From Paenibacillus vini (GTDB lineage Bacteria; Bacillota; Bacilli; Paenibacillales; Paenibacillaceae): DNA of 64,000 nucleotides. A program made the translations under genes and the position numbers. A model generated the notes under the pieces. It made no database searches and was not told the origin of the DNA. It saw only the letters and a list, made by a program, of their open reading frames with translations. Of the stretch, positions 8,288 to 16,814 are shown piece after piece. Numbering within the stretch: position 1 is the stretch's first letter; every line of letters begins with the position of its first letter. The stretch covers positions 63,941 through 127,940 of the forward strand of contig NZ_BOSL01000010.1 of assembly GCF_018403325.1 (NCBI RefSeq), read 5' to 3'.

Positions 8288-8908
8288 TTACAAACCTCTT
8301 ATCTTGGTAATCGGCCAAAAGACGAATTCCGCCCGGCCCACGATATCCTTCTTATTTACGCTGCCGAAGTAACGACTATCTTTGCTCTGTCCGGCGTGAC
8401 GATTATCCCCCATGACGAAATATTCGTCTTTTCCCAATGTCACCGGTGCCAGGTTGCTGTCTTCAATCGCCGTATCGGTATAAGGCTCGCTCTGCGGCTG
8501 TCCGTCAACCAGCAGCTCGCTGCCGCGGATTTCCACCGTTTGTCCGGGCACGGCAATCACCCGCTTGACTAGAAACGGCTTTTTGTCGGGGCCTGTGCTC
8601 GGATCCCGGAGCACCACGACATCGCCGGCGTGAGGCGGCGTAAACCAGTAAACGATTTTGTCTACAAACAGTCTTTCCTGCTCCTCCAGCGTCGGTTCCA
8701 TCGATTGCCCTTTTACCATGGACAGGTTGAACACAAATACATTCAGCAGCAGCATAATTACGAATGCGATCGCCACCGTCTTGAGCAAATCCCAGAGCTC
8801 TGTCGCCCAGCCTCTATTGGCCTGTACCGTTTCCTCAGCGGAAGCTTTACCCGCCTGTTCCTTCTCTATCATATCCTCCTCGGTCGGAGGAGAAGTCATC
8901 GGTTCCAT
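8288..8908 (-). CDS. lepB: Type I signal peptidase
   Basis: Removes signal peptides from exported proteins at the outer face of the membrane. One N-terminal membrane helix (about residues 40-60, LLKTVAIAFVIMLLLNVFVF) is followed by the catalytic Ser in VKGQSMEPTL (about 69), the Lys in FLVKRVIAVPG (about 115) and the late box YFVMGDNRHAGQSKDSR. An upstream in-frame ATG exists at 8929, but the ATG at 8908 sits 6 nt after GAGGTG and is the better start. About 206 residues, normal for Gram-positive single-span peptidases. Confidence 0.95.
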   Translation of the reverse strand: MEPMTSPPTEEDMIEKEQAGKASAEETVQANRGWATELWDLLKTVAIAFVIMLLLNVFVFNLSMVKGQSMEPTLEEQERLFVDKIVYWFTPPHAGDVVVLRDPSTGPDKKPFLVKRVIAVPGQTVEIRGSELLVDGQPQSEPYTDTAIEDSNLAPVTLGKDEYFVMGDNRHAGQSKDSRYFGSVNKKDIVGRAEFVFWPITKIRGL

Positions 8909-9035
8909 GAAGCACCTCATCAATAACATTTTAAAAATGATCTAATAATAGAAAAGCATATCCTGCACCCATTTGCAACGGGCGGAAGATATGCTTAAGT
9001 CCTGCAAAAATTAGCAAGATCGAATAATTCCTTCT

Positions 9036-9482
9036 TTATCTGGATCCAGACAACGAGCTTACCGCAGCGATACCAAGCTTCTGGAATGCCTCCAGAAATT
9101 TGCTTGCGCCGTAGCCCATAGCTTCATACAACGGGGCAATCGCTTTGTTGTGCGGGTCTCCGGCAATCATAATTTGGCGAATATTGTACTGCCCGAATCG
9201 CTGTTCCATAGCAGTTACGAGATTTTTGCCTACTCCTTGACGGCGGTAATCCGGATGAACGACGGTACGATAGATGAACCCCGTATTTTGGTCGATCGTT
9301 CCGATCAACGTACCTACAATTTCGCCATCCTCCGACTCAGCTATCATAATCAATTCCGAGTCCCAAGACAGCTGTCTGGCAAAAGCCCGTTTCGTGTCTT
9401 CGTAGCAATCCTCCATTAAGGCTACCTGCAAAAGCTCCATCACTTGATTAACATCACTCAATTGGAAGGAACGAATACGCAT
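9036..9482 (-). CDS. GNAT-family N-acetyltransferase
   Basis: About 148 residues when started at the ATG at 9482, which follows GGGAG; an in-frame start at 9509 is less likely. Acetyl-CoA binding is shown by YRTVVHPDYRRQGVGKNLVTAMEQ, the motif A of GNAT enzymes, with the V/I-H-P then R-R-x-G-x-G pattern. Motif B is weaker (APLYEAMGY). The substrate is unknown. It lies alone on the minus strand with a 340-bp divergent region towards sodA. Confidence 0.85.
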   Translation of the reverse strand: MRIRSFQLSDVNQVMELLQVALMEDCYEDTKRAFARQLSWDSELIMIAESEDGEIVGTLIGTIDQNTGFIYRTVVHPDYRRQGVGKNLVTAMEQRFGQYNIRQIMIAGDPHNKAIAPLYEAMGYGASKFLEAFQKLGIAAVSSLSGSR

Positions 9483-9851
9483 GCTATGATCTCCCTTTTC
9501 TCTACACATGATAGATTCATGTAAAATGGACGGCTGACGTTTTTACATCAACCGAATAATTGAATCCAGACAAAAATCGAGAAAAAACTGCTTTCTTGTC
9601 CATTAAACCATAATTATCTCCCGAATACACCATTTTTCTTCTGAAAGCGCTTTATATGAAGCGTTTACATTTATTTTTTTATAATATTTTTCTAATATTG
9701 GAAATGAAAATGCATAATTTCTGACTATTTTCCAATAATAGGATTGTTAAACCCCGGTTTACATTTCGTTAGCTCATCCCCGAAAAGGGTAATAGTTTAA
9801 TGATCCACAAACAATCCATTACTAAAATTAAAACTTGGAGGTACAACGAAC
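9483..9851. promoter_or_regulatory. Divergent intergenic region between GNAT gene and sodA
   Basis: No gene. The centre (9655-9720) is a long AT-rich tract. An imperfect inverted repeat, TGTTAAACC then GGTTTACA, lies at 9745-9763, about 90 bp before sodA, and could be an operator. The sodA ribosome-binding site TTGGAGG is at the right edge. No riboswitch or terminator motif was recognised. Confidence 0.4.
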
Positions 9852-10466
9852 ATGGCTCATGAATTGCCCGACCTTCCCTATCCTGCAAACGCGCTGGAAC
9901 CTCATATTGACGAGCAGACAATGAATATTCATCATGACCGGCACCATAATACGTACGTTACCAATCTGAATGCCGCTCTTGAGCAGGCGCCGGAGCTGCA
10001 AAGCAAAAGCGTGGAAGAGTTGATTTCAGACCTGAACAGCGTACCTGAAAATATACGCACCGCGGTTCGCAACAATGGCGGTGGCCATGCCAACCATACC
10101 TTGTTCTGGCAGGTCATCGGGCCGGGCGGCGGCGGAGCCCCCACAGGAGCCGTTGCCGAAGCCATCGATCGCGAATTGGGCGGATTCGACAAATTTAAAG
10201 AGGATTTTACAAAAGCGGCAACTACCCGCTTCGGCAGCGGATGGGCCTGGCTGGTCGTCGGTAAGGACGGAAAACTTGCGATCACCAGTACCCCGAATCA
10301 GGACAACCCGCTATCTGAGGGCCTGACTCCCATTTTGGGGTTGGACGTCTGGGAGCATGCCTACTACTTGAAATATCAAAACAAACGTCCCGATTATATT
10401 TCGGCCTTTTGGAACATCATTAATTGGGACGAAGTAAACAAGCGTTACGAGTCAGCAACAAAATAA
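9852..10466 (+). CDS. sodA: Superoxide dismutase (Mn/Fe)
   Basis: 204 residues, standard length for the cytoplasmic homodimeric or tetrameric enzyme that converts superoxide to peroxide and oxygen. Metal ligands: His27 ([12 protein letters not shown]), His82 (ANHTLFWQV), Asp165 and His169 ([13 protein letters not shown]). [11 protein letters not shown] and the Gln/Gly-rich GPGGGG stretch resemble manganese enzymes such as Bacillus SodA. The ATG follows TTGGAGG. This is the second dismutase in the window; the other, at 3225, has a long N-terminal extension. A small hydrophilic gene follows 22 bp later and probably shares the transcript. Confidence 0.96.
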   Translation: MAHELPDLPYPANALEPHIDEQTMNIHHDRHHNTYVTNLNAALEQAPELQSKSVEELISDLNSVPENIRTAVRNNGGGHANHTLFWQVIGPGGGGAPTGAVAEAIDRELGGFDKFKEDFTKAATTRFGSGWAWLVVGKDGKLAITSTPNQDNPLSEGLTPILGLDVWEHAYYLKYQNKRPDYISAFWNIINWDEVNKRYESATK

Positions 10467-10488
10467 CACCACCCCAGGAGGGATTCCC

Positions 10489-10701
10489 ATGTCAACGGAC
10501 AAGCAGCATGGTTTGACGAACGATCCGCAGGAGATGCTTAAGGCCAAGCATGAGGCGGACAAGCAGAAGCAGCAGTTTACGAACTTTGCCCGCAGCGTCA
10601 GCGGAGATACCCCTGTCGACAATGGCCAGGTTTCGCCGGACAAGCACCATGAACCCGACCAGCAGAATAATATGAAGGATCAGGAGAATCGCATGATCTG
10701 A
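10489..10701 (+). CDS. Small hydrophilic protein of unknown function
   Basis: 70 residues, extremely polar (Lys, Gln, Asp, Asn and Glu dominate) with no hydrophobic segment, so probably disordered. An AGGAGGG ribosome-binding site precedes the ATG, and codon use matches its neighbours. It lies 22 bp after sodA and just before a strong terminator, so it is most likely in the sodA transcript. I do not recognise a family. Confidence 0.65.
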   Translation: MSTDKQHGLTNDPQEMLKAKHEADKQKQQFTNFARSVSGDTPVDNGQVSPDKHHEPDQQNNMKDQENRMI

Positions 10702-10727
10702 GGAAGTTTGAATCGCTAAAGAACGAA

Positions 10728-10770
10728 AAAGGCCGGACGAAGGATTACTTCCCTCGTCCGGCCTTTGTTT
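10728..10770. terminator. Intrinsic terminator after sodA and the small ORF
   Basis: AAAGGCCGGACGA pairs with CGTCCGGCCTTT across a 10-nt loop, with short T-rich tracts on both sides. It can serve both the plus-strand sodA unit and the converging mutY gene. Confidence 0.85.
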
Positions 10771-10807
10771 TGCCTTGTTAAGCTGCAAGCTACTTTAACT
10801 TTAACCT

Positions 10808-12004
10808 TTAGCCCCATAGAGGGGAATATTGCTTCAAAATCCGTAGAAATACATTCGGAAACGCAAGCGCCGCCATGTCCTCCGGTTTGATCCAGCGGTA
10901 TTCCGCCGAGTCTTCTTCGAGCTCGGAGCCGCTTGTTTCGTATGCGGCCCCCGCTTCGGCAGCGGCAAGGCCGAGGCCCGGTAAGCCTGCGGCAGCGGCA
11001 TGCCCGGCCGCTTCATGGAAGCGGAAAACGCGGAGATTCCAGTGGATATGGCTGAACGTATGCTCCGCGTCCATGAACGCTTCCACCGGTTGGGCGGGCA
11101 CTCCCGCGGCGGCCAGTTCGGCGGCGAGCCGATCCATGGCCGGCCCGTCCGGCAGGCCGGCACCTTCGCCGGCGATCGCGGCTGCGGGGATGTGGGGCAG
11201 CTCCCACATCCGTGCGAGCAGCCCCGTATCCGGCCGGCGGCGGACGAGCACGCGCCCGGCGTGCTCCCCGTCACCCTCAACGAGGGCGGCGAGCCGGTAC
11301 TCCGGCCGCGGAGGCTTCGCCTTGCTCTTCACCGGCAGCGTCTCCTCCACGCCCTCAATCCGGGCCGCACAGTGGGCCATAACCGGGCATACCAGGCATT
11401 GCGGCGATTTGGGCGTGCATACCAGTGCACCCAGCTCCATCAGCGCCTGGTTAAAGTCCGAGGCCCGTCCCCGGGGAATTAGTCCGGCGGCCAGCTCCTC
11501 CATCAGCGTACGGGTGCCGGTCTTCATAATATCGTCCCGAATCAGGAAATAACGGGAGAGCACCCGCATGACATTGCCGTCCACCGCCGGCTCGGGCTGA
11601 TTGAAGGCGATGCTTAAGATCGCGCCGGTCGTATAAGGACCGACGCCCTTAAGCGCGGCCACATCCGCCTTGTTCGCGGGGACAACCCCGCCGTGCCGCT
11701 CCATGACCTGACGAGCGGCCGCCTGCAAATTACGGGCCCGTGAATAATAGCCGAGCCCTTCCCAGCATTTGAGCACATCCTCTTCGGGCGCTTCGGCCAA
11801 ATCCTTCAGTGTAGGAAAGCGCCCGATAAAACGCTGGAAATATGGAATGACCGTGTCCACCCGGGTCTGTTGAAGCATAATTTCCGAGACCCAAATCAAA
11901 TACGGATCACGCTGTCTGCGCCAAGGCAAATCCCTTTTGGAACGGTCGTACCATTCCAGCAGCTCGGTACTGAAATATGTTTTGCTGTCTATATTGTCCT
12001 GCAT
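10808..12004 (-). CDS. mutY: A/G-specific adenine glycosylase
   Basis: Removes adenine mispaired with 8-oxoguanine. From the ATG at 12004 (preceded by AAGGAGAAGAAC; the ATG at 12034 lacks a good site) it has about 398 residues. The helix-hairpin-helix GPD domain carries the catalytic Glu in SEIMLQQTRVD (about 41) and Asp in AVDGNVMRV (about 142). The 4Fe-4S cysteines follow the C-x6-C-x2-C-x5-C pattern at about 196-212. The C-terminal third is the NUDIX-like 8-oxoG recognition domain, here GC- and Ala-rich, with MWELPHIP and HTFSHIHW. A long hairpin lies in the upstream region at 12071-12144. Confidence 0.95.
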   Translation of the reverse strand: MQDNIDSKTYFSTELLEWYDRSKRDLPWRRQRDPYLIWVSEIMLQQTRVDTVIPYFQRFIGRFPTLKDLAEAPEEDVLKCWEGLGYYSRARNLQAAARQVMERHGGVVPANKADVAALKGVGPYTTGAILSIAFNQPEPAVDGNVMRVLSRYFLIRDDIMKTGTRTLMEELAAGLIPRGRASDFNQALMELGALVCTPKSPQCLVCPVMAHCAARIEGVEETLPVKSKAKPPRPEYRLAALVEGDGEHAGRVLVRRRPDTGLLARMWELPHIPAAAIAGEGAGLPDGPAMDRLAAELAAAGVPAQPVEAFMDAEHTFSHIHWNLRVFRFHEAAGHAAAAGLPGLGLAAAEAGAAYETSGSELEEDSAEYRWIKPEDMAALAFPNVFLRILKQYSPLWG

Positions 12005-12070
12005 GTTCTTCTCCTTAAATTTCAGTCTATCCATTGAATGGATGTGGGGCCAGTACGTATAATGTTCCTT

Positions 12071-12144
12071 CGATCGCTGTTGGTTCCAGATTTCTTGAAT
12101 TTATAGAATCTGAGAAGGCAGAAATCCGGAACCAAAGGCGAACG
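12071..12144. repeat. Long imperfect hairpin upstream of mutY
   Basis: Two 24-nt arms (12071-12094 and 12121-12144) pair almost fully, with TTGGTTCC against GGAACCAA and GATTTC against GAAATC as the core, separated by 26 nt. There is no T-run, so it is not a typical terminator. It lies 67 bp upstream of the mutY start and in no recognisable gene. It may be an mRNA leader structure or a decayed small element. Confidence 0.5.
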
Positions 12145-12218
12145 CTCCACTTCTTCGGAATCATTTTACTCCCTTGCCTGCATCCCATTCTTTTAATTCA
12201 TCTATCTATGAATTAGCT

Positions 12219-12608
12219 TCAATCCAAGCGTTCCACTACCGCGAAGGCTGAAGCCAGTTGGCGTTCATGCGTAATGCTCAGATGAACAGTGTATTGCTCC
12301 GGGGACAATCCTAACCGATTCCACGCTCCGTCGGATAGCGACACATACGGCTTGCCGTGGCCATCAGGTAAAATCTCCATATCGACAAAGCCCAGCTTGC
12401 TGCCAATGCCGCAGCCAAACGCCTTGCTTAAAGCTTCCTTGGCGGCAAACCGCCCGGACAGGAACTCAGCAGGACGCGCACTGCATCCCGGAAGCTTCAG
12501 CTCTTCCGGCGTCAATACCCGCTGCTTCAGCTTGTCCCCCGCTTTTCCCTCCAGCATGCGTTGCATGCGTCCGATTTCCACCACATCATGACCGATACCA
12601 TATATCAA
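12219..12608 (-). CDS. acpS: Holo-[acyl-carrier-protein] synthase
   Basis: Transfers 4'-phosphopantetheine from CoA to acyl carrier protein. YGIGHDVVEIGRMQRML holds the metal-binding Asp, and GRFAAKEALSKAFG holds the catalytic Glu-Lys segment. The C-terminal VHLSITHERQLASAFAVVE is standard. No ATG exists. A TTG at 12608, 7 nt after AGAGGGG, gives the family's usual start (M-I-Y-G-I-G-H-D), so it is preferred to the TTG at 12629. About 129 residues, normal length. MITE copy 2 lies 36 bp upstream. Confidence 0.93.
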   Translation of the reverse strand: MIYGIGHDVVEIGRMQRMLEGKAGDKLKQRVLTPEELKLPGCSARPAEFLSGRFAAKEALSKAFGCGIGSKLGFVDMEILPDGHGKPYVSLSDGAWNRLGLSPEQYTVHLSITHERQLASAFAVVERLD

Positions 12609-12643
12609 AAGGCTGCCCCTCTTCCTCAATACGCTTCCTTATA

Positions 12644-12819
12644 GAGGTTGTTCAAAAAGTCATTTTTCCACGACGAAGCAGATCACGAAGTGGATTCGAC
12701 GTCAAATCTTGAATTCAGCCGGGCCTTCCGTTGCTCTCGTACCCATGTACGCTCCGCTACTCAGTCCCTAACTTCATCCAACCTTCTTGGTCCTGAAAAC
12801 CTGACTTTTTGAACTCACA
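12644..12819 (-). repeat. MITE-like repeat, copy 2 (reverse orientation, 176 bp)
   Basis: The same element as at 808-1055, inverted. Its ends are GAGGTTGTTCAAAAAGTCA on the left and TGACTTTTTGAACTCACA on the right. The flanks CTTATA (638-643 of the 12-kb block) and CTTAGA (820-825) match at 5 of 6 positions, consistent with a target duplication. The hairpin cassette of copies 1 and 4 is absent. It fills most of the 373-bp divergent region between acpS and the hydrolase at 12982. Confidence 0.85.
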
Positions 12820-12981
12820 CTTAGAGATTCATAATTAAAAGGACTGTTCTATTGCTTCCAACTTACATTCCCATTGTAACAGGGAAGCCACCACGACGCG
12901 AGTCCGGCGCCCTCCCTATGTTATAATGAAGCTATTCTGCAGCATAACGGCAACTCCAAATATGAAAGGAGATATAAGCTT

Positions 12982-13845
12982 ATGCCTATCGATTTTCAAA
13001 TCCCCTTAAACGGTGGTCATCTGTTAAGATGCTCCCGCTTTCCCGCCCAGGAGCCTGCGGGCCCGGCGGCCCTGATTGTCATCGCCCATGGATATAAAGG
13101 ATTTAAAGATTGGGGAATGTTCCCGCATGCCGCGGAATATTTAAGCCGCCATCATGAAGTCATCACCTTCAATTTTTCCCATAACGGCATCGGCAGCCAA
13201 TCCGAGGAGTTCACCGAACTTGAGAAATTCGCCGTGAATACCTATGACCGGGAGTTAACCGATCTGGACGAGCTTATTACCTACCTACAGTCTGACCCAA
13301 GTTATGCCGGACTCCCCCTATTCCTGCTCGGCCATAGCAAGGGTGCCGGTGTCTGCCTCATCCATGCGCTCGACCATCCCGGCCAGGTTCAGGGCGTCAT
13401 CTCGTGGAACGGGATCACGAACCTTGACTTGCTCAGCGACAAACAGAAGGAAGAGATGACCCGGACCGGCCGCAGCTATGTGGTCAACGGACGGACCGGA
13501 CAGCAAATGCCTCTCGACAAAATAATCCTCGACGATCTTGACCGGCAGCGGGAACGGTTCGATCTTTTAGGGCGGATGGCCCGCGGCTCCGATTTCCCCG
13601 TCATTCTGATCCAAGGCTCCGAAGACGGCGCCCATTTGCGCAAGGGCTCCGCGGAACTAGTCTCCCTGCGGCCCGACATCACCTGGATAGAGATCCCGGG
13701 CGGCAACCATACCTTTGGAACCGTTCATCCTTTTCAAGGTTTTACGGAGCCTTTCCATGCGGCGCTTGAAGCCACACTCTCCTTCATTTCCAAGATTTCC
13801 GGAAACGCGCCTTCTTCCCATCGCCATTCCGGAGAGCAAGAATGA
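12982..13845 (+). CDS. Alpha/beta hydrolase
   Basis: 287 residues, cytoplasmic (no signal or membrane helix). Alpha/beta-hydrolase fold with VIAHGYKGFKDWG as the oxyanion region, the nucleophile Ser119 in LGHSKGAG, Asp215 in GSEDGAH and His243 in GGNHTFG. FNFSHNGIG in the second strand region is characteristic of the serine aminopeptidase S33-like or dienelactone-like hydrolases common in Bacillales. The substrate is unknown. The ATG follows AAAGGAGA. It is followed 60 bp later by the AraC-GyrI gene on the same strand. Confidence 0.86.
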   Translation: MPIDFQIPLNGGHLLRCSRFPAQEPAGPAALIVIAHGYKGFKDWGMFPHAAEYLSRHHEVITFNFSHNGIGSQSEEFTELEKFAVNTYDRELTDLDELITYLQSDPSYAGLPLFLLGHSKGAGVCLIHALDHPGQVQGVISWNGITNLDLLSDKQKEEMTRTGRSYVVNGRTGQQMPLDKIILDDLDRQRERFDLLGRMARGSDFPVILIQGSEDGAHLRKGSAELVSLRPDITWIEIPGGNHTFGTVHPFQGFTEPFHAALEATLSFISKISGNAPSSHRHSGEQE

Positions 13846-13905
13846 TCAAGCTAGCGGCTCCCTCACCCCCTATACTTAACACATAGACCGGTCTGGAGGA
13901 AGTTC

Positions 13906-14808
13906 ATGAACCATGTTGAAATCATTCAGCAAAGCATCGAGTATATCGAATCGCGGCTTGATGAGGATTTGACCCTGAAGGGGGTGTCTCAGGCAATGCA
14001 TTATTCGGAGTATCATTTCCATCGTACCTTTCTTCATCTGGTCGGGGATACGGTTACCTCGTACATCAGGAAACGCCGTCTCTCCAAAGCGGCGGAGCTG
14101 CTTGCCTTCAGCAACAAGAAAGTGATCGACATTGCGCTGGAATGCGGCTTCGGTTCCCACGAGGCTTTTACTAGAGCTTTCCGCAAAATGTACGGCATTT
14201 TACCGTCGGCCTGCCGCAGACTGGGGCGTCCCCCTTTTCTCGTCGCCAGATTCGAGGCGCATGATCTATTCGATGAACAAATCTATTTGGAACGGGGAGA
14301 ATTTCATATGGAATATCGGATTGAGACTTGTCCGGCAATGAGAATCATCGGATACGCGATTCAAACGACCACGACGGACGGACAGAACAACACGGAAATC
14401 CCGGCCTTCTGGCAAGCTTACATACGGGATCAATTGGGCGCCAATGTGCCCGGCAAAAAACGTCCCGAGGTAGAGCTCGGCGTTTGTACTACCATGGACG
14501 AAGACGGCACTTTCCGCTACATCATCGGTTTTGAGACCGACGACAAGACCGAGGTACCGGAAGGAATGGTGGAGCTCACCATCCCGGAGGCGACCTACGC
14601 CATCTTTACGACCCCGCCGGCCGATCGAGCGGATTTCACCGACTCCATCCAGTCAACCTGGAACAAGATTTTTAGCGAGTGGTTCCCCACTTCCGGATAC
14701 GAACAGGCTTACGCTCCCGACTTTGAATGGTATGATCAGCGGTGCTGGCCTGACAAAGGCCAGCAGATGGATATCTACATTCCTGTTCAGCCCTCAACCA
14801 AGCAATAA
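13906..14808 (+). CDS. AraC-family regulator with C-terminal GyrI-like domain
   Basis: 300 residues. The DNA-binding part comes first (residues about 5-105): two helix-turn-helix motifs, LTLKGVSQAMHYSEYHFHRT and VIDIALECGFGSHEAFTRAF. Residues about 128-295 are a GyrI-like / effector-binding domain (EYRIETCPAMRIIGYAIQT ... MVELTIPEATYAIFTTPP). This Rob/SoxS-like plus GyrI layout is typical of sensors of hydrophobic drugs in Firmicutes. The ATG follows TGGAGGAAG. It may regulate itself or the upstream hydrolase; the target is not evident. Confidence 0.9.
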   Translation: MNHVEIIQQSIEYIESRLDEDLTLKGVSQAMHYSEYHFHRTFLHLVGDTVTSYIRKRRLSKAAELLAFSNKKVIDIALECGFGSHEAFTRAFRKMYGILPSACRRLGRPPFLVARFEAHDLFDEQIYLERGEFHMEYRIETCPAMRIIGYAIQTTTTDGQNNTEIPAFWQAYIRDQLGANVPGKKRPEVELGVCTTMDEDGTFRYIIGFETDDKTEVPEGMVELTIPEATYAIFTTPPADRADFTDSIQSTWNKIFSEWFPTSGYEQAYAPDFEWYDQRCWPDKGQQMDIYIPVQPSTKQ

Positions 14809-14848
14809 CGAACAAGAAGCCGGCATTAGCGGATAACACAAAAATATA

Positions 14849-14893
14849 AAATGACGGTGCATGGATCATCATCTCCATAGCACCGTCATTTTT
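14849..14893. terminator. Bidirectional intrinsic terminator
   Basis: AAATGACGGTGC pairs with GCACCGTCATTT with inner pairing ATGGA/TCCAT, and is flanked by an A-run and a T-run. It separates the AraC-GyrI gene from the converging yknZ gene. Confidence 0.85.
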
Positions 14894-14928
14894 TTGGTCT
14901 TTCGCTCGTTATTCATGCTTCCGGAATA

Positions 14929-16128
14929 TCATTCATAGCGCAGCGATTCGATCGGATGCAGCTTGGAAGCTTTGTTAGCTGGATACAGGCCGAAGAAAAT
15001 GCCCACCGCCGCCGAAAATCCGAATGCCAGCAGGATCGCCCAGAGGGACACCACGAAGGGCCAGCCCGAAATTAGGGCGAACAGATACGCGGCAAACAAT
15101 CCCAGCAAGGCTCCCACCGTTCCCCCGATAAATGAAAGGATGACCGCTTCAATCATAAACTGAAGCATAATCGTACCCGGCGTGGCTCCGATCGCCTTGC
15201 GGATCCCGATCTCACGCGTCCGCTCCGTGACCGAAACGAGCATGATGTTCATGACCCCGATTCCTCCGACAAGAAGGGAAATCCCCGCAATCGATCCGAT
15301 GATCGTCTGTAAGATAGAAAATGTGCTGGATACCATCTTTTCCGCGTCTTTTCCGCTTTCGGTCAAGTAGGAATCCGGCTCCACGTTTTTCCTGTCGGCC
15401 AGCCAACTCTTAAGGGTCTTCATCGTCCCTTCCATTTGATCCGGGGAGGAAGCTACGATCTCCAGCATCCCGAGCCGCCCGTTATCCCCGGCTTCTCCAA
15501 ATGAAACCGCCGTGATAGGCACATACCCGGAATACCTTTCTCCTTCCATCCCGCTCAAGATATTCTCCTCCGTCTTGTATACGCCGATAATGCGGAACGT
15601 ATCGTTCCCCAGAACGACTCTTCTGCCGATGGCTCCTCTTGCCGAGCCAAACGCCTTCTCCGCATATTTTGCGTCGGCCACAATGACTTTCTGTCTGCCT
15701 CTTTCCTCCTGTGCGCTAAAAAATCTGCCCGCCGTGATATCCAGCTTTTGCATTTTGGGCATCTCCGAGGTAGTTCCCGTTAAGGTGAAGCGCAGCTTAT
15801 CCTGCTTCAGCTTCGTCGTCACACCATAGCCAAGGGAGGCAGAGACATAACGAATGCCCGGAACCTTGCGTACTTCAGCTATATCCCGCAGCCGGAAATC
15901 GGCCTTCTCCACATTACTTTCATCATTATAATTCGGATAAATTACAAAATAGCCGTCTTCATAATTGGAAACCATCGAAATAATGGAGGATTGACCCGCC
16001 TGCCCGATAGACACCACCGTAACAACCGCAGCGACCCCAAACACAATGCCGATCATCGTCAAAAAAGAGCGCAGCTTATTCATCCGCAAATTATCCAGGG
16101 CGACCCATACGCTTTCCCAAATGCTCAT
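14929..16128 (-). CDS. yknZ: MacB-type ABC transporter permease
   Basis: 399 residues with the MacB/FtsX arrangement: one N-terminal membrane helix (about 20-42), a large extracellular MacB-PCD domain (about 45-270) and three C-terminal helices (about 280-390) with VSVTERTREIGIRKAIGATPGTI, the signature coupling segment. It is the last gene of the yknW-yknX-yknY-yknZ operon, overlapping yknY by 4 bp (ATGA). In B. subtilis this set protects against the killing peptide SdpC. Here the role is inferred from order and family. Confidence 0.9.
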   Translation of the reverse strand: MSIWESVWVALDNLRMNKLRSFLTMIGIVFGVAAVVTVVSIGQAGQSSIISMVSNYEDGYFVIYPNYNDESNVEKADFRLRDIAEVRKVPGIRYVSASLGYGVTTKLKQDKLRFTLTGTTSEMPKMQKLDITAGRFFSAQEERGRQKVIVADAKYAEKAFGSARGAIGRRVVLGNDTFRIIGVYKTEENILSGMEGERYSGYVPITAVSFGEAGDNGRLGMLEIVASSPDQMEGTMKTLKSWLADRKNVEPDSYLTESGKDAEKMVSSTFSILQTIIGSIAGISLLVGGIGVMNIMLVSVTERTREIGIRKAIGATPGTIMLQFMIEAVILSFIGGTVGALLGLFAAYLFALISGWPFVVSLWAILLAFGFSAAVGIFFGLYPANKASKLHPIESLRYE

Positions 16129-16814
16129 AGGCGGGCACTTCCCTTGCGCGTATCCTTAAGCAGTTTGCCGTCTCCGAACAGTAGCACGCGGTCCGCATGT
16201 TCCGCGATATCCGGCTCATGCGTGACCAGAACAATCGTCGTCCCTTCCTGGTGAATCTCTTTGAACAGAGCCATGATGTCATGGGAGGATTTCGTATCCA
16301 GATTCCCGGTCGGTTCATCCGCGAGCAGGATGGGAGCATCCATCGTCAAAGCGCGGGCGATCGCTACCCGCTGCTTCTGTCCGCCGGACAACTCGGTCGG
16401 CCGATGCTTCACCCGATCCTTAAGCCCCACCTTTTCCAACAGTTCCAGCGCCCGCTCGTTCCGCTTTTCCCGAGAAATCCCTGCGTACATCATCGGCAGC
16501 GTCACATTTTGCAATACCGTTTGCCTTCCCAGCAGATTGAAGCTCTGAAATACAAAACCGATCTTGCGGTTGCGAACCCGGGCCAGGTCGTCCTCATTCA
16601 GCATATGGACTTCCTCACCGTCGAGCACATAACTGCCGGAGGTCGGTACGTCCAGGCATCCGATAATATTCATCAGCGTCGATTTGCCGGAGCCCGAAGT
16701 CCCCATAATGGCTACGAACTCGCCACGTTCGACCTGCAGATTGATCTGGCTTAGTGCTTCCACTTCGAGCGGTCCATTTTTGTAAACTTTAGTGATGTCC
16801 GCCAGAGTAATCAT
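16125..16814 (-). CDS. yknY: MacB-type ABC transporter ATP-binding protein
   Basis: 229 residues. Walker A is GTSGSGKST, the Q-loop VFQSFNLLGRQT, the signature LSGGQKQRVAIARAL, Walker B ILLADEPTGNLD and the H-loop THEPDIAEH. These are the LolD/MacB-subfamily features, including DEPTGNLD. It overlaps yknX by 4 bp and yknZ by 4 bp, so translation is coupled. It drives the MacB-like permease together with the YknX adaptor. Confidence 0.93.
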   Translation of the reverse strand: MITLADITKVYKNGPLEVEALSQINLQVERGEFVAIMGTSGSGKSTLMNIIGCLDVPTSGSYVLDGEEVHMLNEDDLARVRNRKIGFVFQSFNLLGRQTVLQNVTLPMMYAGISREKRNERALELLEKVGLKDRVKHRPTELSGGQKQRVAIARALTMDAPILLADEPTGNLDTKSSHDIMALFKEIHQEGTTIVLVTHEPDIAEHADRVLLFGDGKLLKDTRKGSARL

